From assembly GCF_008369105.1 (NCBI RefSeq), contig NZ_VINQ01000007.1:99962-163961 (forward strand): 64,000 nucleotides of DNA, in the 5' to 3' direction. The DNA comes from Aquicoccus porphyridii. Its GTDB lineage: Bacteria; Pseudomonadota; Alphaproteobacteria; Rhodobacterales; Rhodobacteraceae. Below, piece after piece: positions 46,691-55,540 of this stretch; within the stretch, counting starts at the first letter, position 1; each line of letters begins with the position of its first letter. The notes beneath the pieces are model-generated. The model ran no database searches. It had not been told where the DNA came from and saw only the letters and a program-made list of their open reading frames with translations. The position numbers and the translations under genes are program-made.

Positions 46691-47614
46691 TTACGTCGCT
46701 GCCGTGATCCTCTGCCATTCGTTCAGTGAGCGCTCCAGTTCCTGAAGGAAGTAACTGTAAAGCGTCTTCGACGGTTTGTTCAGTGGCAACCGCGACGGAT
46801 GGACAAAGTCGAGCTCGAGGTGAAGTTGCGGCTCCACAATGGGGTTCACGGTCAACAGCTCGTTGCCCAACTCATGCAGACCAATCCAATATGGCAGGAT
46901 CGTGGACCAGTCGGTCTGGCTGAGAAATTCCAGCCCGGCCGCCAGGCTGGCGATGGAAATCGTGCGGTCCACATCAATGTCGCCGTGGCGGATCGAATCC
47001 AGGATCTTTGGCCGCAGGCTGTTGGTGGCCGACGGCAGCGTCAGCTTGAGCGGTCCCACCTCATCAAGGCGCAGCGGTTTCATCCGGTGAAAGCCCCGCC
47101 GCGCACCCGAGATCAGCGCAACGGGATAGCGCCCCATTGGCGTGTCCGTCAAACCCAGCCGAGTTTCGGCCAATTGCCCGACATAAAAATCCAACGCCCC
47201 GCTCGACGTGCCGTCAATCAGGTCGTCCGCCGTCCCGCTTCCGATGGAAATGTCCACCTTGGGGAATTCCCGCGTAAACCGGGCCAGGGCTTGCGGCAGA
47301 ATGCACTTTGCCAGCCCCGGCGCGAACCCCGCAGAAATCGAACCGGTAACAGCGGCGTCGAAATCCTCCAGATCGATTCTGGCATCCGACACTGCGCGCA
47401 GGATATCAAGACAGCTTTCGTAGAACCGTTTGCCTGCAGGGGTCGGCACGACACCGCGCCGAGTACGTTCCAGCAGGGTCGTGCCCAGCCGCTTTTCCAG
47501 CGCGCTCATCTGCTGGCTCACGCCGGACGCCGTGCAATGCAACCGCTGCGCCGCCGCACTAAGCGACCCTTCCTCGCACGCGGCGACATAGTATCTTACC
47601 TGTCTCAGATCCAT
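46691..47614 (-). CDS. LysR-family regulator
   Basis: The 307-residue regulator has an N-terminal helix-turn-helix (MDLRQVRYYVAACEEGSLSA, then HCTASGVSQQMSALEKRLGT) and a periplasmic-binding-type effector domain. It lies immediately upstream of the TRAP genes on the same strand (154-bp gap) and faces the lactonase-like amidohydrolase gene across 119 bp. It is well placed to control both. Confidence 0.92.
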   Translation of the reverse strand: MDLRQVRYYVAACEEGSLSAAAQRLHCTASGVSQQMSALEKRLGTTLLERTRRGVVPTPAGKRFYESCLDILRAVSDARIDLEDFDAAVTGSISAGFAPGLAKCILPQALARFTREFPKVDISIGSGTADDLIDGTSSGALDFYVGQLAETRLGLTDTPMGRYPVALISGARRGFHRMKPLRLDEVGPLKLTLPSATNSLRPKILDSIRHGDIDVDRTISIASLAAGLEFLSQTDWSTILPYWIGLHELGNELLTVNPIVEPQLHLELDFVHPSRLPLNKPSKTLYSYFLQELERSLNEWQRITAAT

Positions 47615-47733
47615 CCTCTGGGCCTGCCTTTACCAAATCCGATAACTGCTATTAGAATACTTAACTTTTCCGAACATCATGACCATCGCTAAACCCCGAT
47701 GCAAGTGTTCGCCACAAGAAGAAAGGCCTCAAA

Positions 47734-48801
47734 ATGACGCCTGATGAAAGGTACGAACTGGTCCGAGCCATGGGCGCGCGGGACACCTGGTGGGCACGTA
47801 CGCCAGAGCAAGCTATCATGCCCGATCAACAGATCATCGACGCGCATATCCACTTCTGGCATCCGGCAGAGGTGCCCGACCCTGCCACCCTGGACCGCAA
47901 GTTGCACACCAGTAGGTTCATGAACAACGAATTTGCCCGGATCACCGGGGGCCATCAGGTTGCGGGGCTTGTCTATATCGAATGTGGGTCGGGCATCAGC
48001 GGCAAGGGCGATCCCCGGTTCGCGCCCGTGGGGGAAACCTGGTTTGCCGCCGAACTGGCCCGCGAAATGCGCAGCCGCCGCCAGCCACCCATTCTGGCCA
48101 TCGCCCCTTTCGCCGACCTGCGCGCCCCCCACCTTCAGGAACTGCTCGACGCGCACGAACAGGCGGGGGGCGGACTCGTCCGCGCAATCCGCCAAAGCGG
48201 CGCCTGGATGAAAAAACCCGAAGGCCGCCTGCTGGCGGGCGCGGCGGCCCCCACGCTGTACCACGACCCCGCCTTTCAACAGGGGCTGGCAACCCTTGGC
48301 GAACGTGGCCTGCCCTTCGAGGCGTTCCAGTTCCACGACCAATTGCCCAATCTGGTCACGCTGGCACGGCAGACACCCGGCACGACGATCATCGTCAACC
48401 ATCTTGGCGCGCCCATAGGTTATGGGCGCGGCGACAAGGATGACAGTAGGGTACTGGCAAACTGGACCCATAATGTGACCCAGCTTGCCGACCTGCCGAA
48501 TGTCGTGATGAAACTGGGGGGGCTGGCGTCGCCGGTCACCGAATACGACGCCGCCCGATCCGAACGCCCTCCCGGTTCCGACACCTTTGTAGCACAGCGC
48601 GGGGCCTATTTCACAGCCGCCATCGACGCATTCGGCCCGGATCGCTGCATGTTCGAAAGCAACTTTCCGGTGGACAGCGTCTCGATCTCCTACGGTGTCC
48701 TGTGGAACGCCTACAAGAAGATCGCCAGCCGCTATTCTCAGACAGAGGCTGAGACGCTGCTGGCCGGAACCGCGCGCCGGATCTACGCGCTGGGCAACTG
48801 A
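47734..48801 (+). CDS. Amidohydrolase 2 family protein (2-pyrone-4,6-dicarboxylate lactonase-like)
   Basis: The 355-residue TIM-barrel hydrolase has the metal motif IIDAHIHFWHP (about residues 34-44), a mid-barrel IIVNHLGAPIGYGRG and a C-terminal CMFESNFPVDSVSISYG segment. All are typical of the group that includes PDC lactonase, L-fucono-lactonase and related lactonases. A roughly 30-residue N-terminal extension precedes the metal motif. An internal ATG at 47818 would give a more usual length, so the start is uncertain. It probably opens a lactone made or imported by its neighbours. Confidence 0.85.
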   Translation: MTPDERYELVRAMGARDTWWARTPEQAIMPDQQIIDAHIHFWHPAEVPDPATLDRKLHTSRFMNNEFARITGGHQVAGLVYIECGSGISGKGDPRFAPVGETWFAAELAREMRSRRQPPILAIAPFADLRAPHLQELLDAHEQAGGGLVRAIRQSGAWMKKPEGRLLAGAAAPTLYHDPAFQQGLATLGERGLPFEAFQFHDQLPNLVTLARQTPGTTIIVNHLGAPIGYGRGDKDDSRVLANWTHNVTQLADLPNVVMKLGGLASPVTEYDAARSERPPGSDTFVAQRGAYFTAAIDAFGPDRCMFESNFPVDSVSISYGVLWNAYKKIASRYSQTEAETLLAGTARRIYALGN

Positions 48802-48839
48802 CCCGGCATCCTGCAATAGGGGAAACCCAGATTTTCCGG

Positions 48840-48857
48840 AACGTGAAAGCGCACGTT
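48840..48857. terminator. Small hairpin between convergent genes
   Basis: AACGTG and CACGTT form a perfect 6-bp stem around AAAGCG in the 58-bp gap between the amidohydrolase and the convergent LysR gene. It is weak but well placed. Confidence 0.35.
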
Positions 48858-48859
48858 TG

Positions 48860-49819
48860 TCACCCCTCGTTGGTTCGCGCGGTCCATGTCCTCGCCGCGC
48901 GCAACATCGCTTCGCGCAGGTCGGCGATTTCTGGCATCTGCCGCAACTCCGCCGTGGTCGCGAAACCGATACGGATCGACGAAAGCTCCAGGTTCGCCAC
49001 ATCCAGCACCTTGAAGTCGCGCGCGTGGGAATGTTCGTTCAGGGCCACCCGAGGCACGCAGGTCAGCATCCCCAGCGCCAGCGCCAGGTTGATCAACCCG
49101 TTAGGGTCTGCCGACACTTCAACCGCAGCTGTCAAACCCGCAGCACCGGTACTGCGCATCGCTGATTCCAACACGATCCGGTTGTTCGATTCCCGCGACG
49201 GCATCGCCCAGGGCCAGCCGACCAGATCCCGCGCCCTGGGGGTCTCCAGCCCGGCAACCGGATGATCCACCGGACAGATCAATATCAGGTCCGTATCCAG
49301 CAAGGGATCATATGTCAGCAGACGCGCGATCCGCGGTGGCACCTGGTCCCAGTCCAACCGCCCGACATAACAATCCAGTTCGCCTTCGCTCAGCGCCTCG
49401 ACCATGTCGCCCACCAACCCCGTCTTGAGCTGGAACCGCGTTTTTGAACGACCCACCTCCAACAGGCGCAGCGCCTCGGGGATGATGTTGTACATCAATG
49501 CCGAATTGGTCCCGATCCGCAGCGAAAGCGTCTGCCCGGCATCCAGTTCGCGCACAAGCTGATCCAGCGTGGCAAGCCCGGACCGCGACCGCCGCAGCGC
49601 CAGCAGGCCGGTTTCCGTCAATACCACCCCCCGCACAGAGCGATCCACCAGCGGCACCCCCATGGCGAACTCCAGATCTTTCAGCATCTGCGACACCGCC
49701 GGCTGCGTCAGATTCAGCGCAGACGCAGCGGACCGCAGTGATCCATGCTCATCAATCAACTGCAACAGCCGCAGATGCCGCAAACGCAGTCTTTCGTAGT
49801 GAAGCGGGGAGTGTGCCAT
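48860..49819 (-). CDS. LysR-family regulator
   Basis: The 319-residue regulator has a helix-turn-helix at about residues 10-65 (RLRHLRLLQLIDEHGSLRSA, LTQPAVSQMLKDLEFAMG) and an effector domain of the GbpR-like type (ELDCYVGRLD, LICPVDHPVAG). The ATG at 49819 is chosen; a TTG two codons upstream is possible, and neither has a strong ribosome-binding site. It diverges from the TTT transporter and CoA-transferase genes across about 100 bp, the classical LysR arrangement with its target. Confidence 0.9.
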   Translation of the reverse strand: MAHSPLHYERLRLRHLRLLQLIDEHGSLRSAASALNLTQPAVSQMLKDLEFAMGVPLVDRSVRGVVLTETGLLALRRSRSGLATLDQLVRELDAGQTLSLRIGTNSALMYNIIPEALRLLEVGRSKTRFQLKTGLVGDMVEALSEGELDCYVGRLDWDQVPPRIARLLTYDPLLDTDLILICPVDHPVAGLETPRARDLVGWPWAMPSRESNNRIVLESAMRSTGAAGLTAAVEVSADPNGLINLALALGMLTCVPRVALNEHSHARDFKVLDVANLELSSIRIGFATTAELRQMPEIADLREAMLRAARTWTARTNEG

Positions 49820-49922
49820 CAGCAAAACTTATCATATTCCAAGAAAGATCAGAGTATCTCTTTCATTGGTAAGTGAATAGCCTCTCCTGACATTCGCGGC
49901 AATGTGAACTCTGGGAGGGGCC

Positions 49923-50375
49923 ATGAAACGCGCAAACGCCATATCAGGCATCTTTCTGTGCGTGTTTTCTATCGTGATGCTGGGCATGGTCATACCGACT
50001 CAGATCAATGCTGGTCCATCCGGCATGATGTCTCCCCGGCTGGTGCCGAACATGATGATGATCGGCATCCTTTTGCTGTCCCTGCCCCTGGTGATCCGTG
50101 GCCTGCGCAAGACGCCCGAATACGATGCGCAGGATACCGCATCGCCCATCTCGCGCGCCGAAATGCTGGCGCTTTTGCGGATATCCGGCGTTTTTGCAGC
50201 CTCTATCGCGCTCTATGAATTATTTGGGGCGCTGGTGGGCGCATCCTCGCTCGTCATCCTGGCCCTACTCGTGCTGGGTGAACGACGGCCATTGGTGATC
50301 GTTGCACTTACCGTCGTGCTTCTGACCGGACTTTGGGCCTTGTTCTACAAGGTTCTCGGCACGGCAATCCTGTGA
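49923..50375 (+). CDS. Tripartite tricarboxylate transporter small subunit (TctB family)
   Basis: The 150-residue membrane protein has four hydrophobic segments and the TctB pattern GPSGMMSPRLVPNMMMIGIL at about residues 31-50. It forms the small membrane subunit of a TTT importer with TctA. GGGAGGGG precedes the ATG by three to four bases. It is the first gene of tctB-tctA-tctC-CoA transferase. Confidence 0.88.
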   Translation: MKRANAISGIFLCVFSIVMLGMVIPTQINAGPSGMMSPRLVPNMMMIGILLLSLPLVIRGLRKTPEYDAQDTASPISRAEMLALLRISGVFAASIALYELFGALVGASSLVILALLVLGERRPLVIVALTVVLLTGLWALFYKVLGTAIL

Positions 50376-50382
50376 GGGCGCG

Positions 50383-51927
50383 ATGGAACACCTGATCCTT
50401 GGCGTCGGGGATGTGTTCGGCGGCACCACGCTGCTCTGGGTGGCCGTCGGTGTCAGCCTGGGCTACGTGCTGGGTGCCATTCCGGGTCTGGGCAAGGCAA
50501 TCGGCGTGGCAGTCTCGATTCCTCTGACCTTTTATCTCGAACCCGTCAGCGCGCTGGGTATGCTGATCGGCATCGCCAAGGGCAGCGCCGCGGGCAGTGC
50601 CGTTTCCGCCATTCTGCTCAACACGCCGGGCGAACCCTCTTCCGCCCCCACCGCCTTCGACGGTTATCCACTGGCCCGGCAGGGCAAAGGGCAAAAGGCG
50701 CTGAAAATGGCTCTCTTCGCCTCTGTCACCGGTGATTTCGTCTCTACCATCATCCTGATCCTACTGGCCGCACCCCTTGCCAGATACGCCCTTCTGATCG
50801 GCCCAGTCGAACTCTGCGCGATCCTTGTTTTCTCGCTCGTTTTCATCGGCGGCCTGTCGGGCAATTCACTGACCAAGGGGTTGATCGCCGCCTGTTTCGG
50901 CATTTTCTTTGCCACTGTCGGGCTCGAAACGGAAACCTTCGTGGCGCGCCTCACCTTCGGCTATCTTGAACTCGAAGACGGTATTTCCCTCGTGCCCATG
51001 GCCATAGGGATGCTGGCGGTTGCCGAGATGGTCGTTCAGGCTGGCAATCTCAACACGCTGGACCGTGAAACAGCAAACCTGCGCGACAGCAGTGATCCAA
51101 GGGACCGGACCGTGACACAGGACGAATTGCGCCGATGCGCCCCGGTCATCGCGCGCGGCACCGTCATCGGCACTGCGGTCGGAATCCTGCCGGGCCTTGG
51201 TGCCAGCGTCGGATCGTTCCTGTCCTACGGTGAAACGCGCCGCGTCTCTGCCACACCCGCGAAATATGGCACCGGCATGATCGAAGGCGTCGCCGCCGCT
51301 GAAAGCGCGGACAATGCAGTTGTCCCCTCCAGCCTGATCCCACTCTTTGCCCTCGGAATCCCGGGCAGCGTGATCGCCGCAATCCTGATCGCCGCCTTCA
51401 TCCTGCACGGGTTGACCCCCGGCCCGTTGATGTTCCAGCAACAGCCGCGCATGGTGGCGGGCCTTTACGTGTCGATGCTCTGCGCCAGCGCCATCCTGCT
51501 GGTGATAGGCCTTCTGGGGCAACGTCTGTTCTCGCAGATCGTGCATGTCCCGCTGCGGCTGGTGATCCCCGGCGTCCTGCTGTTCTGCTGCGTCGGTTCC
51601 TTCATGGAAACCGGCAGCGTCTTTTCGATCTACATCATGCTCGGCTTTGCCCTGCTGGGGTTTCTCGCCCGCAAGCTCGACTTCTCCTTTGTCACGTTCC
51701 TGATCGGCTTTGTCATCGGGCCCAAGCTGGAACTCAGCTTTCGGCAATCGCTGCAACTGCTGAACCATGACGCCTCTAACCTGCTGGCCCATCCGATCGC
51801 CCTGCTCTTTCTGTTCGCCGCCCTCGTGTTTGTCGTCCTGTCCGGACGCGCAACCGCCCGGCGCAGCGGTCAGACACCGCCAACGACCCAAGAAAACTGC
51901 AATCCAAAGGGAGGAAACCAACCATGA
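50383..51927 (+). CDS. Tripartite tricarboxylate transporter large subunit (TctA family)
   Basis: The 514-residue permease has about eleven spans. TctA motifs include GAIPGLGKAIGVAVSIPLTF near the start, INTPGEPSS-type LLNTPGEPSSAPTAFDGYPLA, the second glycine motif GILPGLGASVGSFLSYG and ESADNAVVPSSLIPLFALGIPG. It drives secondary import of a carboxylate delivered by TctC. It begins seven bases after TctB and overlaps TctC in an ATGA. Confidence 0.94.
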   Translation: MEHLILGVGDVFGGTTLLWVAVGVSLGYVLGAIPGLGKAIGVAVSIPLTFYLEPVSALGMLIGIAKGSAAGSAVSAILLNTPGEPSSAPTAFDGYPLARQGKGQKALKMALFASVTGDFVSTIILILLAAPLARYALLIGPVELCAILVFSLVFIGGLSGNSLTKGLIAACFGIFFATVGLETETFVARLTFGYLELEDGISLVPMAIGMLAVAEMVVQAGNLNTLDRETANLRDSSDPRDRTVTQDELRRCAPVIARGTVIGTAVGILPGLGASVGSFLSYGETRRVSATPAKYGTGMIEGVAAAESADNAVVPSSLIPLFALGIPGSVIAAILIAAFILHGLTPGPLMFQQQPRMVAGLYVSMLCASAILLVIGLLGQRLFSQIVHVPLRLVIPGVLLFCCVGSFMETGSVFSIYIMLGFALLGFLARKLDFSFVTFLIGFVIGPKLELSFRQSLQLLNHDASNLLAHPIALLFLFAALVFVVLSGRATARRSGQTPPTTQENCNPKGGNQP

Positions 51928-52880
51928 AATGTCTCGAAAGACGCTCAATCCTTGGCCTTGCCGCCAGTGTCGCGCTCGCCGCGGCGGGACTGCTGCCCGG
52001 CATCGCCACGGCGCAGGATTATCCGACGAAACCTGTCACGATGTTGGTGGGCTACGGCGCGGGGGGGCAGACCGACCTTGTCGCGCGCGGTGCGGCACGG
52101 GTGCTGGGAACCCAGCTCGGCCAGCCGGTCAACGTGGTCAACAAACCCGGTGCAGGCGGTGCCGTCGCCGCGCGAGAACTGACACAGGCCGCGCCGGACG
52201 GATACACCATCCTTTTCCACTCGAATGCCGTTGTGAACGCCGCGCCCTTCATCATGGACCAGGTGAACTTCACCCCCGACGATTTCGAATATGGCGGCAT
52301 GATCACCGCCTACCAGACCGGCCTGGTCGCCCACATCGACGCACCCTTCGACACGCTCACGGGCTTTATCGACTGGGCCAAGGAGAACCCGAATTTCGCC
52401 TATGCCGCCCTCAGCTCTGAAGCGCGGATGTACATGGACACCCTGGCGGATGCCAACGGTCTGGAACCGAACGCCGTTCCAGTACAAAGCGGCGGCGAAA
52501 TGCTCAACGCATTGCTGGGCAAACAGGTCGTCGTCGCCTTCTCCGGTGGCATCCATTACCGCCACCCCGATGAGCTAAAGACGATCTCGGCCACGACGAC
52601 CTTCCGCCACCCCTCCGCGCCTGATGTCCTGTCCATCGAAGAGGACGGGTATCCCATCGGCATGGACACACGTACCACGCTGTTCCTGCCCAAGGGCACG
52701 CCCCGCGACGTGCTGGAACGCATATCGGACGCACTGTCTGTCGCTGCGGATGATCCCGATTTCAAAAAGGTGACCGACGGCGCGAACATTCCCATCATGT
52801 ACATGAACCTCGACGAAGCGAGCGAGGAAATGAGGTCCACCTACGAAAAGAACAAGGGCATCCTGACCGACGGTTCCTGA
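51924..52880 (+). CDS. Tripartite tricarboxylate transporter binding protein (TctC/Bug family)
   Basis: The 318-residue periplasmic protein has a signal peptide ending in ATAQD (about residue 30). The Bug-family landmarks YPTKPVTMLVGYGAGGQTDL, VVNKPGAGGAVAARE and DGYTILFHSNA are present. Bug proteins bind mono- to tricarboxylates, aromatic acids or amides through water-mediated contacts. The order B-A-C differs from the classical C-B-A. It lies 84 bp before the CoA-transferase gene. Confidence 0.93.
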   Translation: MKCLERRSILGLAASVALAAAGLLPGIATAQDYPTKPVTMLVGYGAGGQTDLVARGAARVLGTQLGQPVNVVNKPGAGGAVAARELTQAAPDGYTILFHSNAVVNAAPFIMDQVNFTPDDFEYGGMITAYQTGLVAHIDAPFDTLTGFIDWAKENPNFAYAALSSEARMYMDTLADANGLEPNAVPVQSGGEMLNALLGKQVVVAFSGGIHYRHPDELKTISATTTFRHPSAPDVLSIEEDGYPIGMDTRTTLFLPKGTPRDVLERISDALSVAADDPDFKKVTDGANIPIMYMNLDEASEEMRSTYEKNKGILTDGS

Positions 52881-52964
52881 TCCCAGGGCAAACAACAAGA
52901 CCACCGTGGGCCAATGACGGCCCACGGCGCCAACAACAATTTCTCAAACAACAGCAGAGGCCCC

Positions 52965-54176
52965 ATGTTTCAACCACTCAAAGGATTGAAGGTCATCGAC
53001 CTGAGCCAGGTCCTCGCCGGACCCTATGCGACCTACCAGCTCGCGCTCATGGGCGCCGAAGTCATCAAGATTGAAAAACCGGGCGAAGGTGACTGGACCC
53101 GCGTGCTGGGCCCGATCCCGGACATGAGCGCGCGACACATGGGCCTGGGGTACATGACCCAGAACTCAGACAAGAAATCGGTCGCCATCAACCTCAAGAC
53201 GCCCGAAGGCATCGACCTTATGCGCGGCCTGATCGCCGGGGCTGACATATTTGTCGAAAACTTCAAACCCGGCGTCGCGGAAAGGCTGGGCCTGGGGTTC
53301 GACGCGGTGCGCGAAACGCAGGACAGGATCGTCTATTGCTCGATCTCCGCCTATGGCCAGACCGGCCCGCTGCGCGAACGCCCCGCCTACGATCACATCA
53401 TCCAGGGCATGTGCGGCATCATGAAAACCACTGGGGCCAAGGGCAGCGGCCCGACCAAGGTGGGCGCGCCCTATATCGACTACGCCACGGGCATGAACGC
53501 GGCCCTTGGCATCCTCGCCGGTCTGCGCGAGGTAGAGCGCTTGCAAAAGGCCGTGCATATCGACGTGGCGATGCTCGACACGGCGCTGATGATGATGGCC
53601 TCCCTTGCAACACAACACCTCTCCGCCGGCTGGCATCCAGGGCAGAACGGCAACGAAGCCTGGAGCGCAAGCCCCTCCTCCGGCGCGTTCGAGACATCGG
53701 ACGGGATGCTGATGCTCGCCGCGAACAACGACACTCAGTTTCACCTGCTCTGTTCCGCCCTCGACCGCGTGGACCTGTCCTCTGATCCGCTCTACGGGAC
53801 CGCCGTCGCGCGCGCGGAAAATAGCGGTCACCTGCGCCGCGAGTTGGAAGACATTTTCCTGACAAGATCGGCAGCGGATTGGGAACTGATCTTGGCAGAA
53901 TGGAAAGTCCCATCCGCGCGCGTTAGAGGCCTGGACGAGGTGCTGGCTGAGGATCACGTCAGATCTCGCGGTATTTTCAGCAGCATGAACATCAAGGGCG
54001 ATAGGGATCGCGAGGTTTTCGTACCGGGCCTCAGTTTCCTTGCCAACGGCAAAGCTCAATCTCCAGTCAAGCCACCCTGTGAGCTTGGTGCCGATACAAA
54101 ACAAATGCTGACAGAACTGAATCTCGACCCCGAGGAATTCAGTGAGCTCATTAAGCGCGGCATCATTGGTGTCTGA
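52965..54176 (+). CDS. CaiB/BaiF class III CoA-transferase
   Basis: The 403-residue enzyme moves CoA between an acyl-CoA donor and a carboxylate. The N-terminal LKVIDLSQVLAGPYATYQLAL and EVIKIEKPGEGDWTR are diagnostic, as is AYDHIIQGMCGIM. The catalytic aspartate is expected in HIDVAMLDTALMMM. The start at MFQPLKG is used because the upstream in-frame residues look non-conserved. Placed after a TTT carboxylate importer, it probably activates the imported acid for degradation. Confidence 0.93.
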   Translation: MFQPLKGLKVIDLSQVLAGPYATYQLALMGAEVIKIEKPGEGDWTRVLGPIPDMSARHMGLGYMTQNSDKKSVAINLKTPEGIDLMRGLIAGADIFVENFKPGVAERLGLGFDAVRETQDRIVYCSISAYGQTGPLRERPAYDHIIQGMCGIMKTTGAKGSGPTKVGAPYIDYATGMNAALGILAGLREVERLQKAVHIDVAMLDTALMMMASLATQHLSAGWHPGQNGNEAWSASPSSGAFETSDGMLMLAANNDTQFHLLCSALDRVDLSSDPLYGTAVARAENSGHLRRELEDIFLTRSAADWELILAEWKVPSARVRGLDEVLAEDHVRSRGIFSSMNIKGDRDREVFVPGLSFLANGKAQSPVKPPCELGADTKQMLTELNLDPEEFSELIKRGIIGV

Positions 54177-54324
54177 TGCCTTTTGGTGCCAATGTGCCGG
54201 ATACAATCCATCCGCTGGTCTCAGCTCTTTTCACGCTTTGGACCGAAACATAGCTCCCGCGGCCCAGTGCTTCTTCGAACTTACGACTATTCCTCCAGGT
54301 ATGTCCTGCCTCAGGATAGTCGCG

Positions 54325-54347
54325 CCACACAGATTGAGACAGAACCC
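54325..54347 (+). repeat. First copy of a 23-bp direct repeat (ISL3-end-like)
   Basis: It begins CCACACAGATTGAG and continues to GAACCC. It matches 54975-54997 at all but a few positions. The second copy overlaps the end of an ISL3 transposase remnant, so this copy may be a solo element end. The rest of 54177-54435 has no supported gene. Confidence 0.7.
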
Positions 54348-54435
54348 TCGGGCGCGACGAAGGCGTTACGCGCGAGGGAATGCCCTGTGCGAACGACAAG
54401 GTGCTTGTTCTTTGGTTCTGGCCTGTGTTCGGCAG

Positions 54436-54660
54436 TCAGCGGTGCTCCGCCGTGGCGGCGGCATCGTCCAAAGACGCGAGAAAACCGATGAGAAGACGAA
54501 CTTGTTTATCGGTTAGCCGGGGTTGCCCGGGCAGGATCGGTGAAATCGCCTGCACCTCGGCGGTTTCCATCAGGAGCTCCCCCGCTTTCGGCATAGGCAC
54601 GGGCGAAACGATAGGGATTGAGATGCTGCTTGATGACATCGGTCAGCGTCCCGGCCTGGA
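54436..54660 (-). pseudogene. C-terminal remnant resembling di-heme cytochrome c peroxidase/MauG proteins
   Basis: On the minus strand one frame gives AGTLTDVIKQHLNPYRF. After a single shift near 54607 a second frame gives KAGELLMETAEVQAISPILP and RLTDKQVRLLIGFLASLDD up to a stop at 54436. The pattern of an acidic LTDxxV followed by LIxFLxSLxD is the tail of MauG/CcpA-like proteins. No heme-binding CxxCH motif remains. The assignment rests on the tail motif alone. Confidence 0.45.
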
Positions 54661-54770
54661 CGATCTGATCACCTGAACCAGCTCGGCGCGCGCTTGTTCC
54701 TGGTTCGTGGCGCATCGCTGCGATATGCCGATCCGCGGCCCCTACCGCAAGGGCTCACAGGTCCAGTTCC

Positions 54771-54987
54771 ATGCCAGTCGACAACGCGATCGAGTCGATC
54801 ATCATCCCGATCATGCGATTTGCCCGGACACTACACAGCGACATCGACGCCGTGCGCAATGCCATCGAACTGCCGTGGAACAACGGTCAGGCAGAAGGGC
54901 AGGTCAACCGCCTCAAGACCCTCATGCGCGCGATGTACGGGCGAGCCGGTCAGAGCCCGAATGCTGCCGCTCGGCCACACAGATTGA
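54771..54987 (+). mobile_element. C-terminal remnant of an ISL3-family transposase
   Basis: The frame encodes MRFARTLHSDIDAVRNAI, LPWNNGQAEGQVNRLKTLMR and AMYGRAG. This is the well-conserved C-terminal block of ISL3 transposases, whose usual form is LPWSNGQxEGQxNRLK. A frame change after GRAG leads to RARMLPLGHTD and a stop at 54985-54987. The N-terminal two thirds of the protein is missing. Confidence 0.8.
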
Positions 54988-54997
54988 GGCGGAACCT
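54975..54997 (+). repeat. Second copy of the 23-bp direct repeat
   Basis: This is the partner of 54325-54347, 650 bp downstream in the same orientation. It overlaps the stop codon of the ISL3 remnant, which suggests the repeat is the 3' end of an ISL3-type element. Confidence 0.7.
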
Positions 54998-55033
54998 ATT
55001 ATCTGACGACGGACAAAAACAAGCTCTTTGCGG

Positions 55034-55540
55034 TCACTCGAGAGAGGCAAGTCCCTGGCCGTCATCGACTTCTGAGTAAACCCAAACCATCCTGTCCAGT
55101 ATCCACAATTTGGACAACATCGCGACTGCGAGGCCGGTCGTTGTCAGGGCCACGTTCAACACGACCAAGCCTATGAGCAACATGACAACGCCCGCAGCGG
55201 TCGAGATGGTCAAATTGCGGATAACTGGGCCGTGATGTGCGAGCACACAATCCTTGCCGCGCGACAACCAGACATGCTCGCCCAAGACACCCTGCGACAT
55301 CCAGTTGTCGGTGGACGCTGGAGAAGAAAACAGGCGAGGGTTCAGCCATGTCCATATCAGCACAGCACCCACAGGAACCAACGCCCACCAATCGATCCAA
55401 ACCCGGCTCCAGACAGCGATGGCAAACAAGGGTAAGATCGAAACGCGAGACCAACCGCTCATAGGGTTCGCATGGCGCGCCCAGACCTCATCATTCATGG
55501 CCATTAGCCGCTGGGCCGACTGACTCAAGGCATTCAGCAC
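55034..55540 (-). CDS. Small membrane protein (DUF6653-like)
   Basis: The 168-residue protein has NDEVWARHANPMSGWSR, WSRVWIDWWALVPVGAVLIW and NPRLFSSP near the N-terminus, then two further spans and a KLWILDRMVWVYSE ending. I associate this pattern with DUF6653 from memory; the function is unknown. The GTG at 55540 is preferred because GGAGGG lies about eight bases upstream; a TTG at 55573 has none. It survives intact between two transposase remnants. Confidence 0.7.
   Translation of the reverse strand: MLNALSQSAQRLMAMNDEVWARHANPMSGWSRVSILPLFAIAVWSRVWIDWWALVPVGAVLIWTWLNPRLFSSPASTDNWMSQGVLGEHVWLSRGKDCVLAHHGPVIRNLTISTAAGVVMLLIGLVVLNVALTTTGLAVAMLSKLWILDRMVWVYSEVDDGQGLASLE

Noticed and set aside
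54180-54435. Short open frames on both strands after the CoA-transferase gene
   Set aside because: They have no conserved motif or ribosome-binding site and lie within a region of decayed mobile sequence.
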